DNA of 7,963 bases, from positions 1 to 7,963 of the forward strand of contig CAUZEO010000253.1 in the NCBI GenBank assembly GCA_963578625.1, written 5' to 3'. Positions 1-6,683 of the stretch are shown piece after piece. Within the stretch, counting starts at the first letter, position 1; each line of letters opens with the position of its first letter. Below the pieces are notes generated by a model that saw nothing but the letters and a program-made list of their open reading frames with translations, was not told where the DNA came from and made no database searches. The position numbers and the translations under genes were made by a program. The stretch is from CAUZEO01 sp963578625. Its GTDB lineage: Bacteria; Verrucomicrobiota; Kiritimatiellia; SLOV01.

Positions 1-1
1 T

Positions 2-832
2 GAGCTCGCGGCCTTTACGGACAACCTTTCGCTGGGTGACACGGGCCGGGCGCGGCTTCGCGCCGAGATTGAGCAATGCGACCGCGCCATCGCCGAACGG
101 AATATGCACTACCTGGTGGAATCATTCGGCGGTAGCGATCAATGGCGTATCCTCGCCCATTTCTTTCCTTCCGCTTCCTATTTCGACATCGAGACCTCGG
201 GGCTCGATCTCGACAGCCACGTAACTGTGGTCTCCTGCTACCATCGCGATCGCGTTTACAATTTTGTGCATGGCGAGAACATGGAAGCATTCCTGGATCT
301 GCTCGAAGACGTGGAACTGCTGGTATCCTTTAACGGAGCTTCATTCGACGTCCCGCAGATTCTCAAATTGTATCACATTCCCGATCTTCCTTGCGCCCAC
401 ATCGATCTTCGGTGGCTTTGCTATCACGCCGCCATGCCCGGTGGACTTAAATCGATCGAAAAGAGGTTGGGCATCAACCGGCCCCGGGATCTGCAAGGCG
501 TGGACGGCGAAGAAGCTGTCTGGCTGTGGAGACTTTGGGAGAACCAAGGCCAGGAGAAAGCGCGACAGCAATTGCTGCGCTACTGCTCGGCCGATTCGGT
601 GTCCCTGAAGCTGCTATCCGCGAAGCTCCTCTCCATGAACGACGTGCAGGTGGAATGTCCCGCACCGGACGAGCTATGGTCGATGCTGGGCGGAATTGAA
701 ACGCCGGAGCTGGGGTTTCAAACGCTGCCGCCCGCGGCGGAAACATCCGGGCTCATGGCGCAGGATGCAGCACACGATCCCATGAGGGAGCGAATGGTCC
801 GGCACTTGCGCATGATGCGGAATCGGAAATAA
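2..832 (+). CDS. RNase H-like (DEDDy) exonuclease domain protein, 5'-partial
   Basis: This is the C-terminal 276 residues of a gene that begins before the window: the frame is open from base 2 and no start is needed before the edge. An internal ATG at 104 is not the true start, because clearly coding helical sequence precedes it. All motifs of a DEDDy 3'-5' exonuclease fold are visible: Exo I as FDIET (Asp62, Glu64 of the visible part), Exo II as SFNGASFD (Asn111, Asp116), and Exo III as YCSAD (Tyr194, Asp198). Asp135 in HIDLRWLCY followed by GGLKSIEKRLG is typical of the YprB-like RNase_H_2 family. The expected role is metal-dependent cleavage of nucleic acid in the cytoplasm; the true substrate is unknown. 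The last 70 or so residues are low-complexity and probably disordered. It converges on the AsmA gene with a 20-base gap. Family call is firm; biological role is not. Confidence 0.87.
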   Translation, partial: ELAAFTDNLSLGDTGRARLRAEIEQCDRAIAERNMHYLVESFGGSDQWRILAHFFPSASYFDIETSGLDLDSHVTVVSCYHRDRVYNFVHGENMEAFLDLLEDVELLVSFNGASFDVPQILKLYHIPDLPCAHIDLRWLCYHAAMPGGLKSIEKRLGINRPRDLQGVDGEEAVWLWRLWENQGQEKARQQLLRYCSADSVSLKLLSAKLLSMNDVQVECPAPDELWSMLGGIETPELGFQTLPPAAETSGLMAQDAAHDPMRERMVRHLRMMRNRK

Positions 833-852
833 AGCGTTCCGAATGTCACGGC

Positions 853-3800
853 CTACTTCAAGAACTTGTCGAAGAGCTTTCCGCCTTCACGTTCAAGGAA
901 TTTGCCGGCCTCTTTCTTGAGCGCTTTCTTGCCGGCTTGCGCCGCGAGGTCCGCGGCGGCTTCGGTCAGCACGCTCGCATTGAGAATGGGTTTGCTGACC
1001 GTGCCCCGAATCGGGACATTGATGGTGGTGCCTTCCAGATACTTCAATAAATTCGAACTCACGAGTTGGTCCGTAACCGGAACCGTGGCGACATAGTCCA
1101 ACGACCCGTCGAGTCCGATCGTACCGGACAGAGTCACTTCGTTCCCCTCCACTTTGAAACTTGTGGGAGATGTGGATATCTTCCCATTCTCACACTGAAA
1201 CTCTATTTGTCGCGCCCCGACTTCCACGCTCTGTTCCTTCACTTTCATGGCGGTCATAATTTTCTCCGAAAGACCCGATGCGCCGAGCCGCAGATCATGG
1301 AATTCCATGACCCCCTGGAATTCTGCTTCATTCCGCCGCTCCGCCTCCAACGGCCAACTGAAATTGTCCATGCCCATATCGAACCGACCGCCGATTACCG
1401 ATGCGCCTTTGAACAGTGGGTGAATCCTCCCCAGCAATCCGTCCGCAATTTCCTTCGTGAGTTCAACGTTGGAAATAAAATTCGTGGGATTTCGCAACAC
1501 CAGCGTCCGACTTTCTTGCGAAAAATCCAATTCAGGGAGGACTTCTATGCTGCCCTGGTTAACGTCCGCCCGCAGTTCCCCCTGGAACAATCCACTCGCA
1601 ATCGATACGGGTAATCGAATGGACTGCAGATCAAAGCCGAAGGCTTGTATCCGGTCGGCACGGAGGGCCGCCTGCAGATTCGCGCGGGTGAGGATATTAT
1701 CTCCATTCACCGGGGACCACGTTGATTGAAATACGAACGGCTCGTTCCCCTTACCGCGAAGGACAATGTCCAATCCGGCAAGGTTTCTGACATAGGTCTC
1801 GGCCGCCTCCAGATCCAGACCCAGTTTTCCCTTCACATCAACCGACAGGTCTGTGTCACCCGCCTGCAATTCGCCTACGGCGGCAAGCTGAAGGAACTTG
1901 GAGTGTACAGCAAGTTCTTCGATCACGATGATCCTTCCCAGCGGTTCGCCGACGACCACTCGCACTTTCACGGTGGCGCGGTCATTCTCCAGCACGGCTT
2001 GTCCTCCCGACACCAGATCGAACTCGGCGAGCTCCGCATCCATGGCGAGCAGCCGTCCACCGGCCGGGGCGTCTGAAATGTCGAGGCGAATGGAGGCGCT
2101 TCCGTCGATGGAGGTTTGATCCGGCAGCGCGAGGAACCCTCCCAGGACATCCTGGACGGATTTCAGTGCGAAGGACGCCTGCATCGACGCCTTTGCGCTT
2201 GCGGGGTGATTGACCGGGACCTCGAGTGCGCTTATGACGATCTCCCCCATTGTCGTTTTCAATCGTGCTCCGTTTACAGAAATCAACTGATCCGGCACGG
2301 CCCGGAATTTTTTTACCGAAAGTGAAATCTGCGGGTCGCTCAGGGTTTTGTCTTCCAGTTCCAGAGACAGGCGCTGAACAGAAAGGACGGATGGTCCGAC
2401 GTCCAGTTGCTGGTTCTTGATACCGAATGCAAGATTCATCCGTGCATCACCTCGCAGCGACAGCCCCTCAGGAGCCGTTTCGATGGCGTTCATGACCGCG
2501 AAAGCGCGTTCCAAATCAACATCGGCCTTGATGGATCCCCCGATGATCTCCGGCCCTTCGCTCGGCCCGGCGCCCCCGTCTTCAGGTACGCCTATCGACT
2601 GCGCCGCGATCTTTCCCTGGCCGACTGGAAGCTTCCAGGAGAGCGAAGGATTGAGGAACTCGATTTTGAACCCATCCTGATTGGTGGAGATCCCGGACGC
2701 GATCTGTACATTCCACGAACCGCGTGGCATCAAGGCCTCCGACCCATGGGCGATCTCCGCATCGTTAAGAGTTATGTCACACCGAACCAACGGGACGTCG
2801 CCGGCCGTCGGGCGATCCAGCTTCGCGGAAAACATCAGCTTTCCGGCAAACTGCCATGGTTCCAGATCGACCAGCTTCCCGATTTCTTCTCTCAGTTCAC
2901 CCAACTCCGCGGATCCCGATACCTCTAGGTGGTTCAGATCCCCTTTCCCGGTAACCGACGCAAACGGGGCGTCCAGACGAAGGGTTTGAATGGTAACTGC
3001 CTGCGCATGCTTCTGCCCCTCGAACCTCAATACGGTGGGTTGATCCCAGGCAATATCCGCCACCATTGATTCTGTTGCCACCGTGCCGCGCAGAACCGGC
3101 AGCAAAGCAGTAAGGCTCACCGATAGGTCCTCCCCGCGCGTGCTGATTTCCGCGCCCAGCTCGAGCGCCCCTTCCTCTATCTGCAGCCCCTCACGCACGC
3201 CGAGGGTGGCGGGAAACTGAGCGAGTAACATGATCAGGTCCACCGTTCCTTCGAGCTTGAGTTGACTATCTTCCGTGCTGCTCAGATCCCCGGAGGTGGA
3301 GATGCGGGCCACTGCAGTTTCGAAATTGAGGCGGTCAATTCGGATCGAGTTCGAGTTCACGAGGCCTTCCACCGACAGAACAACATCGCCGAGCGACGGG
3401 GTGTCGGAGGAGAGCGGCCCACCGGACATGCGGAGATCAGGCACGCTCACAACACCTGACATCCGGAGGTCCTCGGTTGCCGCCCCATCCACATTGACCT
3501 TTGCGTTCAGGATTCCATCGACGACAGGCACCTCGGCAAATTGTGTGGCAAACGTCGTCAAGGGCGAGAGATCGAGGTCGTTGGCTTCGATACTTGCATG
3601 TACCCGGGGCCAGGCGGCAGCTCCGGTCGGATCTGCCTGGAAAGAAGCAACCAGATCCAGATGCCCTTTGTCGTCGGGTGACGTGAATCCGGCAATCACA
3701 TTCACGGGTGACTCAGCGCCTTCAAGAACGGCAGCAAGATGAACCTTCGTGGCGACGGTCTCCGGTGCTTGTCCCGCATTGGCTAGGGCAAAGGTCCCGT

Positions 3801-4284
3801 TGGTGACAATGAGGCGCACCGCGAGGTCCGGCATGGCGGAGAGCTTGTCGAGCGTTGGCGCCGGCGAGGTTTCGTCAGGCTTCGAACCCTTTTCCGTCTC
3901 AAAAGCTTCTACGGGCAATGATTCTACCGGGGGACTCGGCTCGTCTTCAGGGACCGTTGCGGTAACAAACGGAGCATCGACGTAAACCGTTCCAAGATTC
4001 TTGCGGTTCAACAAGAACCCAAGCAGCCCGCGATCCGTTCGCACCTCATCGACTACGACTCGCGTGGCGGACCCAGGATCTTCAAATACGATCCCCCGAA
4101 GCGAAATTTTACGTGTCCAGCGGAGCGACCACTCATCGACCGACACCGAACCGTCGATCTTGTTGTTGGCTATACCGAGAACCTTGCTCTTAACAAATCC
4201 CGTCGAACATAGCCAGGGAAGGCAAACCACCAGGAGCACGAGTAGTATGAGCATCGCAAAAAATATTCGCCTCAGCTTCTTCAT
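853..4284 (-). CDS. AsmA-family inner-membrane-anchored envelope protein
   Basis: This long gene encodes about 1,143 residues. A basic start (MKKLRR) is followed by one hydrophobic segment at residues 7-26 and then over 1,000 residues of alternating short beta-strand-like repeats, so the bulk should be periplasmic. Residues roughly 115-150 form a Pro/Glu/Ser-rich linker. The C-terminus has the AsmA-type ending (VPIRGTVSKPIL) and then a Lys/Ala/Glu-rich amphipathic tail. AsmA/TamB-like proteins are known or proposed to bridge the envelope and carry phospholipids to the outer membrane; that role here is inferred from the fold pattern. Start choice: ATG at 4284 lies 11 bases after an AGGA (4299-4296), while an in-frame TTG at 4290 lies 5 bases after it, so the protein may be two residues longer. 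The TetR gene lies 97-103 bases upstream on the same strand, suggesting one operon. Long antisense open frames inside it are not considered genes. Confidence 0.8.
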   Translation of the reverse strand: MKKLRRIFFAMLILLVLLVVCLPWLCSTGFVKSKVLGIANNKIDGSVSVDEWSLRWTRKISLRGIVFEDPGSATRVVVDEVRTDRGLLGFLLNRKNLGTVYVDAPFVTATVPEDEPSPPVESLPVEAFETEKGSKPDETSPAPTLDKLSAMPDLAVRLIVTNGTFALANAGQAPETVATKVHLAAVLEGAESPVNVIAGFTSPDDKGHLDLVASFQADPTGAAAWPRVHASIEANDLDLSPLTTFATQFAEVPVVDGILNAKVNVDGAATEDLRMSGVVSVPDLRMSGGPLSSDTPSLGDVVLSVEGLVNSNSIRIDRLNFETAVARISTSGDLSSTEDSQLKLEGTVDLIMLLAQFPATLGVREGLQIEEGALELGAEISTRGEDLSVSLTALLPVLRGTVATESMVADIAWDQPTVLRFEGQKHAQAVTIQTLRLDAPFASVTGKGDLNHLEVSGSAELGELREEIGKLVDLEPWQFAGKLMFSAKLDRPTAGDVPLVRCDITLNDAEIAHGSEALMPRGSWNVQIASGISTNQDGFKIEFLNPSLSWKLPVGQGKIAAQSIGVPEDGGAGPSEGPEIIGGSIKADVDLERAFAVMNAIETAPEGLSLRGDARMNLAFGIKNQQLDVGPSVLSVQRLSLELEDKTLSDPQISLSVKKFRAVPDQLISVNGARLKTTMGEIVISALEVPVNHPASAKASMQASFALKSVQDVLGGFLALPDQTSIDGSASIRLDISDAPAGGRLLAMDAELAEFDLVSGGQAVLENDRATVKVRVVVGEPLGRIIVIEELAVHSKFLQLAAVGELQAGDTDLSVDVKGKLGLDLEAAETYVRNLAGLDIVLRGKGNEPFVFQSTWSPVNGDNILTRANLQAALRADRIQAFGFDLQSIRLPVSIASGLFQGELRADVNQGSIEVLPELDFSQESRTLVLRNPTNFISNVELTKEIADGLLGRIHPLFKGASVIGGRFDMGMDNFSWPLEAERRNEAEFQGVMEFHDLRLGASGLSEKIMTAMKVKEQSVEVGARQIEFQCENGKISTSPTSFKVEGNEVTLSGTIGLDGSLDYVATVPVTDQLVSSNLLKYLEGTTINVPIRGTVSKPILNASVLTEAAADLAAQAGKKALKKEAGKFLEREGGKLFDKFLK

Positions 4285-4387
4285 AACCAATTGTGTCCTG
4301 ACTCTTTTAGGATGAAAATCTTATGTGCTTCCTACTATTCATCTCCTCATACCAAATTCCCACAAGGTGATGTCGAGCTTCGTTATA

Positions 4388-4960
4388 TCAGATGAAGAGG
4401 TCTCTTCGAATTTGCTGAATCGCGTCTTCGAGTACTTCCACGCCGGATATCCTGGCGAGTTGCGCCGCACCCTGCAGACAACTTTTTACCGCGATCGCCT
4501 TATCGCGGGGCGGTCCGGGAAACCGGTAAAACCCCTGGTCTCGACCCAACTCCAGAACGCGAGTCAACCAGGCGATCATCTCTTCAACCAGAAGTTGGGC
4601 CTGTCTCTTCATTCTGGGAGGCATTGTATTGTAGTCAGCCGCCATGATGCCCATCGGGCAAATCTCCCCGCGCTCTTTGAAAGACTCCATGGTGAACTGG
4701 AAATAGCTCTCGAGTTGATTGAGAGGATGACCGCCACGCGTCATGAAATCCGTCGTTTTGTCCCGCAGAATCTCTCGATACCGGTCCAACAGCGCAACCC
4801 CCAGGTCTTCTTTGGTAGCAAAATGGTAATGAACAGCAGCATTCTTGATTCCCATAGGGTTTGAAATGTCTTTGTAGCTGAACCCATTGAATCCTCTCTC
4901 CAGGAGAAGCCTGTCCGCTCGGTCGAGAATCGTGTTTCGGGTATCACGGTTGGTCGGCAT
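4388..4960 (-). CDS. TetR/AcrR family transcriptional repressor
   Basis: The 190-residue length is typical of the family. The N-terminal DNA-binding domain is clear: ILDRADRLLLERGFNGFSY (from residue 11), then the helix-turn-helix ending in NAAVHYHFATKEDL (residues 40-53). The remainder, ending in CLQGAAQLARISGVE and a short helix, fits the all-helical ligand-binding and dimerisation domain. It should act as a cytoplasmic dimer that leaves DNA when a small ligand binds; the ligand cannot be read from the sequence. The ATG at 4960 is supported by an AGGA 7 bases upstream. A palindrome in its own promoter (4997-5014) suggests autorepression. The AsmA gene follows on the same strand and is the most likely co-regulated target; the divergent EF-hand gene shares the 199-base upstream region. 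The usual Ala/Gly at the start of the HTH is Ser-Asn-Pro here (ISNPMGIK), a mild oddity. Confidence 0.94.
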   Translation of the reverse strand: MPTNRDTRNTILDRADRLLLERGFNGFSYKDISNPMGIKNAAVHYHFATKEDLGVALLDRYREILRDKTTDFMTRGGHPLNQLESYFQFTMESFKERGEICPMGIMAADYNTMPPRMKRQAQLLVEEMIAWLTRVLELGRDQGFYRFPGPPRDKAIAVKSCLQGAAQLARISGVEVLEDAIQQIRRDLFI

Positions 4961-4967
4961 GTTGATT

Positions 4968-4971
4968 TCCT
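4968..4971 (-). promoter_or_regulatory. Ribosome binding site of the TetR gene
   Basis: AGGA on the minus strand, 7 bases before the ATG at 4960. It settles this start over the longer out-of-frame open reading frame that overlaps it. Confidence 0.65.
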
Positions 4972-4993
4972 ATAAAAAGAGAGCTTTTCAATG

Positions 4994-5022
4994 AACTTAC
5001 TTATAAATAAGTCAGCCGTCAA
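4994..5022 (-). promoter_or_regulatory. Predicted sigma70-type promoter of the TetR(-AsmA) unit
   Basis: On the minus strand TTGACG (5022-5017) is a near-consensus -35 box, followed after 17 bases by TAAGTT (4999-4994) as a weak -10 box, matching three of six consensus positions. Transcription would start near 4987, giving a leader of roughly 27 bases that contains the ribosome binding site. The spacer is almost filled by the palindrome at 4997-5014, the usual geometry for repressor occlusion. Inferred by eye only. Confidence 0.4.
4997..5014. promoter_or_regulatory. Candidate TetR operator palindrome
   Basis: The plus-strand sequence TTACTTATAAATAAGTCA is an inverted repeat in which eight of nine base pairs match: arms TTACTTAT and ATAAGTCA around a central AA, with one mismatch near the ends. 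Size, symmetry and place (between the -35 and -10 boxes of the repressor's own promoter) are what TetR-family operators normally show. Binding by this repressor is inferred from position, not demonstrated. Confidence 0.5.
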
Positions 5023-5035
5023 ATAGTTACCAATA

Positions 5036-5049
5036 TCCCGTTAACAGGA
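5036..5049. promoter_or_regulatory. Second near-palindrome in the divergent intergenic region
   Basis: TCCCGTTAACAGGA pairs at six of seven positions around a central GTTAAC. It sits between the TetR -35 box and the EF-hand gene, so it could be a regulator site for either direction. Short A/T-centred palindromes also occur by chance; nothing ties it to a specific protein. Confidence 0.2.
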
Positions 5050-5107
5050 ACTGCGAGATATTTGCCATGCAATAATTAATGGGCCGGATCGTTTTGCAAA
5101 CAGAAAC

Positions 5108-5133
5108 GCCCCTCCAGTCATGAGACCAGGGGC
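5108..5133 (+). promoter_or_regulatory. Inverted repeat in the probable leader of the EF-hand gene
   Basis: GCCCCT (5108-5113) and AGGGGC (5128-5133) are perfect complements around a 14-base loop, ending 26 bases before the EF-hand start codon and 16 bases before its ribosome binding site. No T-run follows on either strand, so it is not an intrinsic terminator. It could be a leader hairpin affecting mRNA stability or translation, or a protein-binding site. Confidence 0.3.
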
Positions 5134-5149
5134 ACAACCACTAAAAGAT

Positions 5150-5154
5150 GGAGA
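5150..5154 (+). promoter_or_regulatory. Ribosome binding site deciding the EF-hand gene start
   Basis: GGAGA lies 5 bases before the ATG at 5160. It overlaps the in-frame ATG at 5148, so 5160 rather than 5148 should be the initiation codon. The resulting N-terminus is also a cleaner signal peptide. Confidence 0.65.
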
Positions 5155-5159
5155 ATCAT

Positions 5160-5723
5160 ATGAATCGCATTGGAACTCTTATACTGACCACCGCGGTAGG
5201 CATCACAATAAATGCGGGCACTGCGCTTGCGGGTCCCGGGGAAGAAGAGCGAGAAGGGCGCCGCGGAAGGCCGAATTTTGAAAAAATAGATGAGGATGGT
5301 GACGGGAAGATTTCGATCGAAGAATTTGTACTGGCCTCGGAGCACCGTATTGACCGGATCCTTGATCGAATGGATTCCGATGAAAATGGCGTTATTTCTA
5401 TGCAAGAGTTTGAATCTGCGCGTGCGCAGCGAGGGAAGGGTGAAAAGTGCAAGCGTGGCAAAAGCGATCAAGATCGACGGCCACGTGGCGGAAAGCCTCC
5501 CTCATTCGATGAACTCGATGAGGACGGAAACTCGGAATTGACGGAAGACGAGTTGGTCGCGCACCACGCGGAGCGGGCAGCGGCCCACTTCGAGCACATA
5601 GACGAGGACGGAGATGGTCTTCTCACCAAGGATGAATTGGGAAAACAGCGACGCCAGCGCGGTGGAGGACATCCCGGGCGTGGTCGGGGCCCCGGACCCG
5701 ATGGGGACAACGAAGAGATCTAG
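5160..5723 (+). CDS. Secreted four-EF-hand calcium-binding protein
   Basis: This gene encodes 187 residues. The first 24 form a signal peptide (MNRIG, a hydrophobic stretch, then a TALA cleavage box before Gly25), so export through Sec is expected. Four 12-residue EF-hand loops follow: residues 44-55 (DEDGDGKISIEE), 72-83 (DSDENGVISMQE), 120-131 (DEDGNSELTEDE) and 148-159 (DEDGDGLLTKDE). Each has acidic or Asn/Ser ligands at positions 1, 3 and 5 and Glu at 12. The third has Ser instead of the usual Gly at position 6. The pairs are separated by a basic Lys/Arg/Gly linker holding the only mature-region Cys (residue 97). A Gly/Arg/Pro-rich tail (residues 164-180) ends in an acidic stretch. Calcium binding is a strong family inference; what it senses, buffers or attaches to is unknown. 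It is transcribed alone, divergent from the TetR gene, with a terminator downstream. Confidence 0.9.
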   Translation: MNRIGTLILTTAVGITINAGTALAGPGEEEREGRRGRPNFEKIDEDGDGKISIEEFVLASEHRIDRILDRMDSDENGVISMQEFESARAQRGKGEKCKRGKSDQDRRPRGGKPPSFDELDEDGNSELTEDELVAHHAERAAAHFEHIDEDGDGLLTKDELGKQRRQRGGGHPGRGRGPGPDGDNEEI

Positions 5724-5737
5724 AATCGGATCCGATT
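5724..5737. repeat. Perfect 14-bp palindrome after the EF-hand stop codon
   Basis: AATCGGATCCGATT starts on the base after the TAG stop and reads identically on both strands. It has no loop and no T-run, so it is not a terminator by itself. It may be a protein site, a minor mRNA-end structure, or chance. Confidence 0.3.
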
Positions 5738-5770
5738 TCGCAGAACCGGACAATTAAAATTCTTCTCCCC

Positions 5771-5819
5771 ACCGCGGATCGAGGCTGGAACGAACCTGCC
5801 CGGTCCGCGGTTTTCTTTA
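5771..5819 (+). terminator. Rho-independent terminator of the EF-hand gene
   Basis: ACCGCGGA (5771-5778) pairs perfectly with TCCGCGGT (5804-5811), a GC-rich 8-bp stem with a 25-base loop, followed at once by TTTTCTTT. It lies about 50 bases after the EF-hand stop. The T-run is on the plus strand only, so it does not serve the converging kinase remnant. The loop is rather long, which lowers confidence a little. Confidence 0.7.
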
Positions 5820-5826
5820 TCTCGGA

Positions 5827-6544
5827 TTATTCTCCCGCCGCATTCGAGCCCGTGACGACGGTAGGCGAAGGTTCGCCGACTGCGGCCGGGGACATGGTGA
5901 ACCAGAAAGTACTGCCCGCCCCTTCGGAGCTGATCAGACCAATTTCTCCCCCGTGCGCCTCTACTGCCATCCTGCAAAACGCAAGCCCCAGCCCAGTGGA
6001 TCCCTTACGCTGGTGCCCCTTCAGTTGAACCTGTCCGAATTTCTCAAAATCTTTTCATGATACTCCTTCGGCACACCGGGTCCCTTGTCGGTAATGCTGA
6101 TGCGCACGAAATTATTTTCTCCCATATCCGCGGATACCTGTACCGTTTCATCGGCAGGGCTGTACTTGGACGCATTAAGAAAGATGTTGGCAACCACTCG
6201 CTGCATGACATCAGGATCAAACGTGGTTTCCGGAATATTTTCTTCGAACGGCATCGAGAACTCCACGTCGGGCCGCATCGTATTCATTAAGCGGATTCCT
6301 TCCGTGAGGGTTTAGAGCATGTCCCTCTACTTCATTCGCAAGGGGAGTTTCCCATCTTCCATCCGACGAGGATCGAGCATCGAGTCGACCATGACTTCGA
6401 GTTGCCGAAAGTACGCCAGTATTGCCGAATCCATGAAAACCTGGAGTCATCCGACAGTTGAATGCTGAAGTGGTATATGACGACCACAATCAGGATGCCG
6501 GCGATTGCCCAGAGCTCCATGGCACTCGACTTCTCCTTTCTCAT
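5827..6544 (-). pseudogene. Sensor histidine kinase remnant (HisKA part plus HATPase), disrupted
   Basis: Reading the minus strand across frames gives a recognisable kinase core. First comes MRKEK followed by a hydrophobic, anchor-like stretch (ELWAIAGILIVVVIYHF), with possible starts at 6544 or 6520. Then, in another frame, comes the second dimerisation helix (VDSMLDPRRMEDGKLPLRM). After it is the ATP-binding domain with the N box (NIFLNASKYSP) and G1 box (DKGPGVP). One frame further on come the F box (EKFGQ) and G2 box (GSTGLGLAF), then GSTFWFTM and a TAA at 5829-5827. Lesions: TAG at 6329-6327 and TAA at 6314-6312 in the kinase frame, and loss of one base in the T-run at 6046-6049, where ATT TTT GAG would restore Ile-Phe-Glu. 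A phosphoacceptor His box cannot be placed, and there is no room for a sensor domain, so an internal deletion is likely. It lies downstream of the acyl-CoA synthetase on the same strand; no response regulator gene is seen. Confidence 0.82.
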
Positions 6545-6615
6545 TACAAATGATGACCCAAGTGGCCTCCTCATGGCGGCGGGATTTACGGGGACTTCAT
6601 CAGCAGATTGGTGAG

Positions 6616-6646
6616 CCACTGAGCCCGACAGCAGTGGGAGTCGGGC
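6616..6646. repeat. Two interleaved inverted repeats (pseudoknot-like order)
   Basis: CCACTG (6616-6621) pairs with CAGTGG (6632-6637), and GCCCGAC (6623-6629) pairs with GTCGGGC (6640-6646). The arms alternate as B, A, B', A', so the two stems either exclude each other or form a tight H-type pseudoknot with linkers of 1, 2 and 2 bases. The last linker looks short for spanning a 6-bp stem, which favours alternative hairpins. Pairing is exact; function is unknown. Confidence 0.4.
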
Positions 6647-6660
6647 AAAGCACGGACTCC

Positions 6661-6683
6661 AACACGCTGCATTTTAGCGTGTT
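6661..6683. repeat. Perfect 8-bp stem-loop
   Basis: AACACGCT (6661-6668) and AGCGTGTT (6676-6683) are exact complements around a 7-base loop, GCATTTT. There is no T-run after the stem on either strand. It lies 14 bases from the interleaved repeats, and the two may be parts of one structured element. Confidence 0.45.

Noticed and set aside
1066..2928. Several plus-strand open frames of 90-180 codons opposite the AsmA gene
   Set aside because: They are antisense to a continuous 1,143-codon frame, have no recognisable domains and show arbitrary composition, as expected of shadow frames in GC-rich coding DNA.
4217..4284. Lipoprotein signal in the AsmA N-terminus (Cys at residues 21 and 26)
   Set aside because: The residues before Cys21 (LVV) and Cys26 (PWL) do not fit a lipobox, which needs a small residue just before Cys; an uncleaved anchor fits better.
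4325..4864. 179-codon plus-strand open frame opposite the TetR gene
   Set aside because: The minus-strand frame encodes a textbook TetR protein with a ribosome binding site; the plus-strand product has no family features.
5081..5099. Possible sigma54 promoter (GGGCC...TTTTGCA) upstream of the EF-hand gene
   Set aside because: The GG and GC elements are 12 or more bases apart instead of the required 10, so the essential spacing fails.
5720..5977. 85-codon minus-strand open frame covering the terminator region
   Set aside because: The frame with kinase F and G2 boxes is a different one over the same bases; this Arg/Gly-rich translation is a shadow and would also cross the terminator stem.
6623..6683. 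Stem-loops as intrinsic terminators of the acyl-CoA synthetase gene
   Set aside because: Neither strand has a T-run after any of the stems, so they do not meet the intrinsic terminator pattern.
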